Shown here: positions 60,857-64,000 of the stretch, piece after piece
How positions within the stretch are numbered: the first letter of the stretch is position 1
How the letters are laid out: each line of letters begins with the position of its first letter
Assembly (NCBI GenBank): GCA_013397455.1
Contig: VYZB01000035.1
Span: 629,497 to 693,496 of the forward strand
Source of the DNA: Crotophaga sulcirostris
Taxonomy: Eukaryota > Chordata > Aves > Cuculiformes > Crotophagidae
Length of the DNA stretch: 64,000 bases
Direction of reading: 5' to 3'
Notes under the pieces: model-generated
The model's input: only the letters and a program-made list of their open reading frames with translations
Databases searched by the model: none
What the model was told of the DNA's origin: nothing
Made by a program: the position numbers and the translations under genes

Positions 60857-60881
60857 TTTTTTTTTTTTTTTCTGTGGTGGT
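60857..60881. repeat. poly(T) tract
   Basis: A long T-run followed by CTGTGGTGGTGGAGG. Simple sequence; no retrotransposed gene body is recognisable beside it. Confidence 0.85.
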
Positions 60882-61302
60882 GGAGGTTTTTCCAGCCTTT
60901 TGATGTGCATTTCCATGACCTGGGAATATTCTGGGCACTTAAAACTTTTGCAGGACTGATTGGCAGCTGAAATCCTTGAAGTATTGTAGCTATCATACCC
61001 AAAACTATCACTCTTAAGGGAACAGTAATATTGTCTTGCTTCAGAATGTAATTTCATAAGCATTTCTTTTGCTGATGGGTGGAACCATTTTTTTCCCATT
61101 TCTGCTGACACCTACCCCTCCTTTTGTGCTGGGTTTTAGAGCTCTGCAATAACACATTTCCGTATCGTATGGCTGTACAAGTATCTCTGTTGGCGTGGAG
61201 AAGGGAGTGGCTGTTAGTAGGAGTCAGCAGTAGTGAAAGAAGGCTACTGATGACAACAGTAAGCAGGTTTAAGCAGAAACGGGTTGTGAAGCTAAATATA
61301 CA

Positions 61303-61330
61303 ATAAAAATAAAAAATAAAAAAAATTAAA
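61303..61330. repeat. A-rich low-complexity tract
   Basis: AATAAAAATAAAAAATAAAA and following A-runs. It contains AATAAA words, but no transcript end is otherwise indicated. Confidence 0.85.
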
Positions 61331-62220
61331 TCCAATATACACAGTGGTGAGCCCTGTAAATAACCCTGAAGAAATCAATGCTTTTCTTCAGAGCAAGTTA
61401 TGAATATTGTGTAGTAAATAATGCATCGCACCACACATTGAAAAAGGATGTGAGAAAGAAGCATTGAAGCACCATTCATTAAGCGTGCGCCGTCTGGCTG
61501 GCTCACTGCATGAGGCAGGTGTTCCCTTGAAGTGGTCTGTAATTAAAGACTACATCAATAAAGCACAGATGAAGGAGAGGCAGTCTGCCTCATCATTTCT
61601 CCTTTTTGGAACCTTAATGACATCCTTTGAATATTGTATATCAGTGTGCCTCTCCCAGTTCTGCTGCCTTAATTAAGTTTCTTGTTAGCTGGAAAACAGT
61701 GTCAAAATGTTTCAAGTATTGTTTTCAACAAGGAAGGAGTATTTTAGAAAATGTCGGCTTAGGAATTAAAAGCCTCCTATTTTTTCCATACCCTTCTCAA
61801 CTGAGAGATAATTGAGAAATCCTGAGGGGAGAGAAAGACATTTGCTGCTGAAGTAGATGTGCAATTCCAGTTTGCCTCTACTTTAATGAGATTAAAGTAG
61901 GATTCTGGAGGGGGAGCCAGTTACCATTGTTTAAAGCCGATCCAGTGAAGCGAACACAAAGTTTAGCAGACAAAACTTTCATTCTTCATTGTACAAAGAA
62001 TAGGTAACTGTATAGTCAAGGAGTGTGTGAAATTTTTTGTTTTGAAGGAATCTCAGCTGATCCACATTCTAGTGTGAATTCCAGCATCAAGATTTGAATG
62101 CAAATGATTGTATTTTTCTCCTCAGGCAGTTTGAAATGCTACAGAAATGTATGTATATTTTTGTTACATTTTCATAATACTTGTAACTCTTGCTTTTCTT
62201 TCCTCATGCATCCACTACAG

Positions 62221-62235
62221 ATCGCATTCAATTGG
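62221..62235 (+). CDS. TPD52L1: TPD52L1 15-nt microexon
   Basis: ATCGCATTCAATTGG lies between a strong acceptor (pyrimidine-rich tract ending CACTACAG) and a consensus donor (GTAAGA). It enters and leaves in phase 2, so inclusion adds five residues without changing frame: GDMR-SHSIG before the next exon. In TPD52 paralogues, optional sequences containing an FSHSF motif occur at exactly this site just before the YSIRHSISMPAM-type block, and SHSIG is a clear counterpart. Skipping would join AG to the next exon and give the Ser of the common DMS-Y form. It is too short for ORF or most gene finders. The next coding exon is not found before base 64000. Confidence 0.82.
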
Positions 62236-64000
62236 GTAAGACACATTACTCTCCTTGAATGCTACCTCTGTATTTGACAGGATTTATTTTATGGAATGTA
62301 ATGCAGTAACCTCTTTCTTTTCAGCATTATTATATATGATAAAATCATATGCTACTTCAACTGTAATGCCTCACTTTTACAGTTTAATGAGGAAAGGCCT
62401 GGACTAAGTACTTGCCTTGCTCTTGAGGAGATTAGTCTCAAATTCAAATAATGAACACATTCAAAAGAAATTCAAAAGAAATCCAAAAGAACTCTTGGGA
62501 AAACCTATTTATACATAATCTCATTCTCTCAACCGTCTTTTTCTGTTAGAGGTTGGAACATAAACAGCAAACATTCAGTAAAAATTCTGTTCAGCCTGCA
62601 GAGTTTTATAAAGACTGTATAAAGAATTTAATTACCTCCTCTTCAATAAAGTAAAAGTATATTAGTCATGAAGTGTACATGGTGACTCCTAAGTTTTGAG
62701 TCCTGGGGACATTTCCAATAGCAGGCCAAGTTTTTAACATGATTAAAAGGTTTCTTCACATTCAGAGCTTGAATTTATTGATGCTGTATAGTACTTCAAT
62801 ATATGATGAATTATAAAAGAAGTCTATGCGTGCTGAAAGATTCTGTAAGTGGTCTGCCTTTACTTCAGTTCACCCAGCAGAGGGGTTGAACAGCCTCAAA
62901 TCCCCTGCAGTCCCTCTGGCATTGCTCAAGAGGACTCACAGGACAGCTCAAAAACAATTTTTCTGTTAAGATAAGTAATCCTAACCTGGGCTCTTACTTC
63001 ACTGAGAAAACTTCAAAATGTGGACTAGATTGACCTTCCTATCTCACTCTGACATGAAACCAACTGTTCTCTGCCTCTGCACTGGTCACAGTCACAGGTG
63101 TGTGTCTTTAGAGAAGCTAAATGTTTTAGGCTTCTAGTAAAAGATGATGTTGTCACTGTTGCTATAAATTACATCCTTGCCTCTGTAAAGAAATTAAAAG
63201 ATCAACTCAGTGAAATGTGCACTTAGTATTCAGACTGTCTGTCACATGCCCTCTCATCTGTGTGGATTTAATTTAGCACAATATAATCTTCTTACTTAGA
63301 CCTTTGTATTTGGAATGTTTTGCTATTAGAAGACGAGCAGCCTATGCTGAAATACTTCCAAATTCTTATTTTTGGCCATTTGTCATGTGTTACAAGACTA
63401 AAATGGCAAGCATGCTTGTATAATTTAACTAGCGTTGTTAAAGATTTGCTGCACTTGTGAAGTGTTTGGGATAAATCTTAAAAATGATGTGAAAAATTGA
63501 ACATGAAACATTTGCATTGTCTGCTGTCAGTTCCTGTTTATCTGTGCTTAGCAGATGCCTTAAAATATACACAACAGCAAACACTTTGTATAAAATCTCT
63601 TTGTCCCACCTGCTTGCCAAATAGCTCTTTCCTCTCCCCCCACCTCCATTTCTGAATCTTTAATCTGGAAAAAAAAATAATCTTTTGTGTGTATACGGAC
63701 ACAGTACTGCTCACAATTTGTATAGTTTAGAACAACCACATGTGCTATTTTTATGAAAGCTTTCATTTTTTAATGCTGTAATAATGCTTTGCTTGATGCA
63801 GCCAAATGTTCGTGTCCCTTAAAGTAAAGCTCTCGCTGTTCTCAATCAGACCAGGCAGCAGCTGTCAGTCACCACTGAAAGCAGCCATGCGTGAATTTTT
63901 GAAACAATACATACTCTTGCAGTGCACAATTTACTTATAATGTCCGTAAGTACATTTAGATCTGAACAGTTCTTACATTTCAAATAAAGATTCATATTCA
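62236..64000 (+). other. TPD52L1: TPD52L1 intron 5, continues past the window
   Basis: Starts GTAAGACAC. The downstream TPD52L1 exons (the SIRHSIS block, NSPTFKSFEE region and C-terminus) were looked for and not found here, so the gene extends beyond the right edge. No repeat was recognised. Confidence 0.8.

Larger units (their letters stand above)
55282..62220 (+). other. TPD52L1: TPD52L1 intron 4
   Basis: A 6.9-kb intron. Apart from the ancient CR1-like remnant at about 59830-60790 and simple A/T tracts near 60857 and 61303, nothing was recognised. The 3' end has a long pyrimidine tract and CACTACAG acceptor before the microexon. Confidence 0.85.

Noticed and set aside
1..64000. CRISPR array, operon, rRNA or tRNA genes
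   Set aside because: No regularly spaced repeats, no tightly packed frames and no recognisable structural RNA; the sequence is vertebrate.

Overview
This is eukaryotic, almost certainly avian, nuclear DNA. The grounds are about a dozen CR1 retrotransposon pieces in both orientations (many ending in ATTCTATG- or ATACTGTG-type octamers), one repeat starting CTGTGGTGGGTTGGC of a kind common in birds, AT-rich introns and one small CpG island. I cannot name the species; chicken is not excluded.

One protein-coding gene is securely present: TPD52L1 (tumor protein D52-like 1, D53), on the + strand. Four exons are readable: 35294-35409 (N-terminal acidic segment and start of the coiled coil), 42718-42866 (coiled-coil core), 55180-55281 (TPD52 signature region) and a 15-nt microexon at 62221-62235. 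The splice phases agree throughout (1/2, 0, 2, 2, 2). The gene continues beyond base 64000. Its first coding exon and promoter probably lie in or beside the CpG island at about 14650-15640, much of which is a 332-base run of N (14877-15208). Intron 1 would then be about 20 kb; introns 2, 3 and 4 are about 7.3, 12.3 and 6.9 kb.

Layout: 1-14650 is upstream non-coding DNA with CR1 fragments, the CTGTGGTGGGTTGGC element, one possible unassigned exon (7064-7231) and a 1.3-kb inverted CR1 body. 14650-15690 is the CpG island and gap. 15690-35293 is the presumed first intron, with five CR1 pieces including a 1-kb copy with a reverse-transcriptase FVDD box. 35294-64000 is the body of TPD52L1, whose introns hold three more CR1 copies, a strong G-quadruplex motif, short tandem duplications and a perfect hairpin.

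There is no operon-like structure, CRISPR array, rRNA or recognisable tRNA. I found no new multi-gene system. The most useful observations are the alternatively usable TPD52L1 microexon, the assembly gap over the likely first exon, a CR1 insertion with twin-priming topology that manufactures a misleading 309-codon ORF, the intronic G-quadruplex, and a possible exon upstream of the gene.
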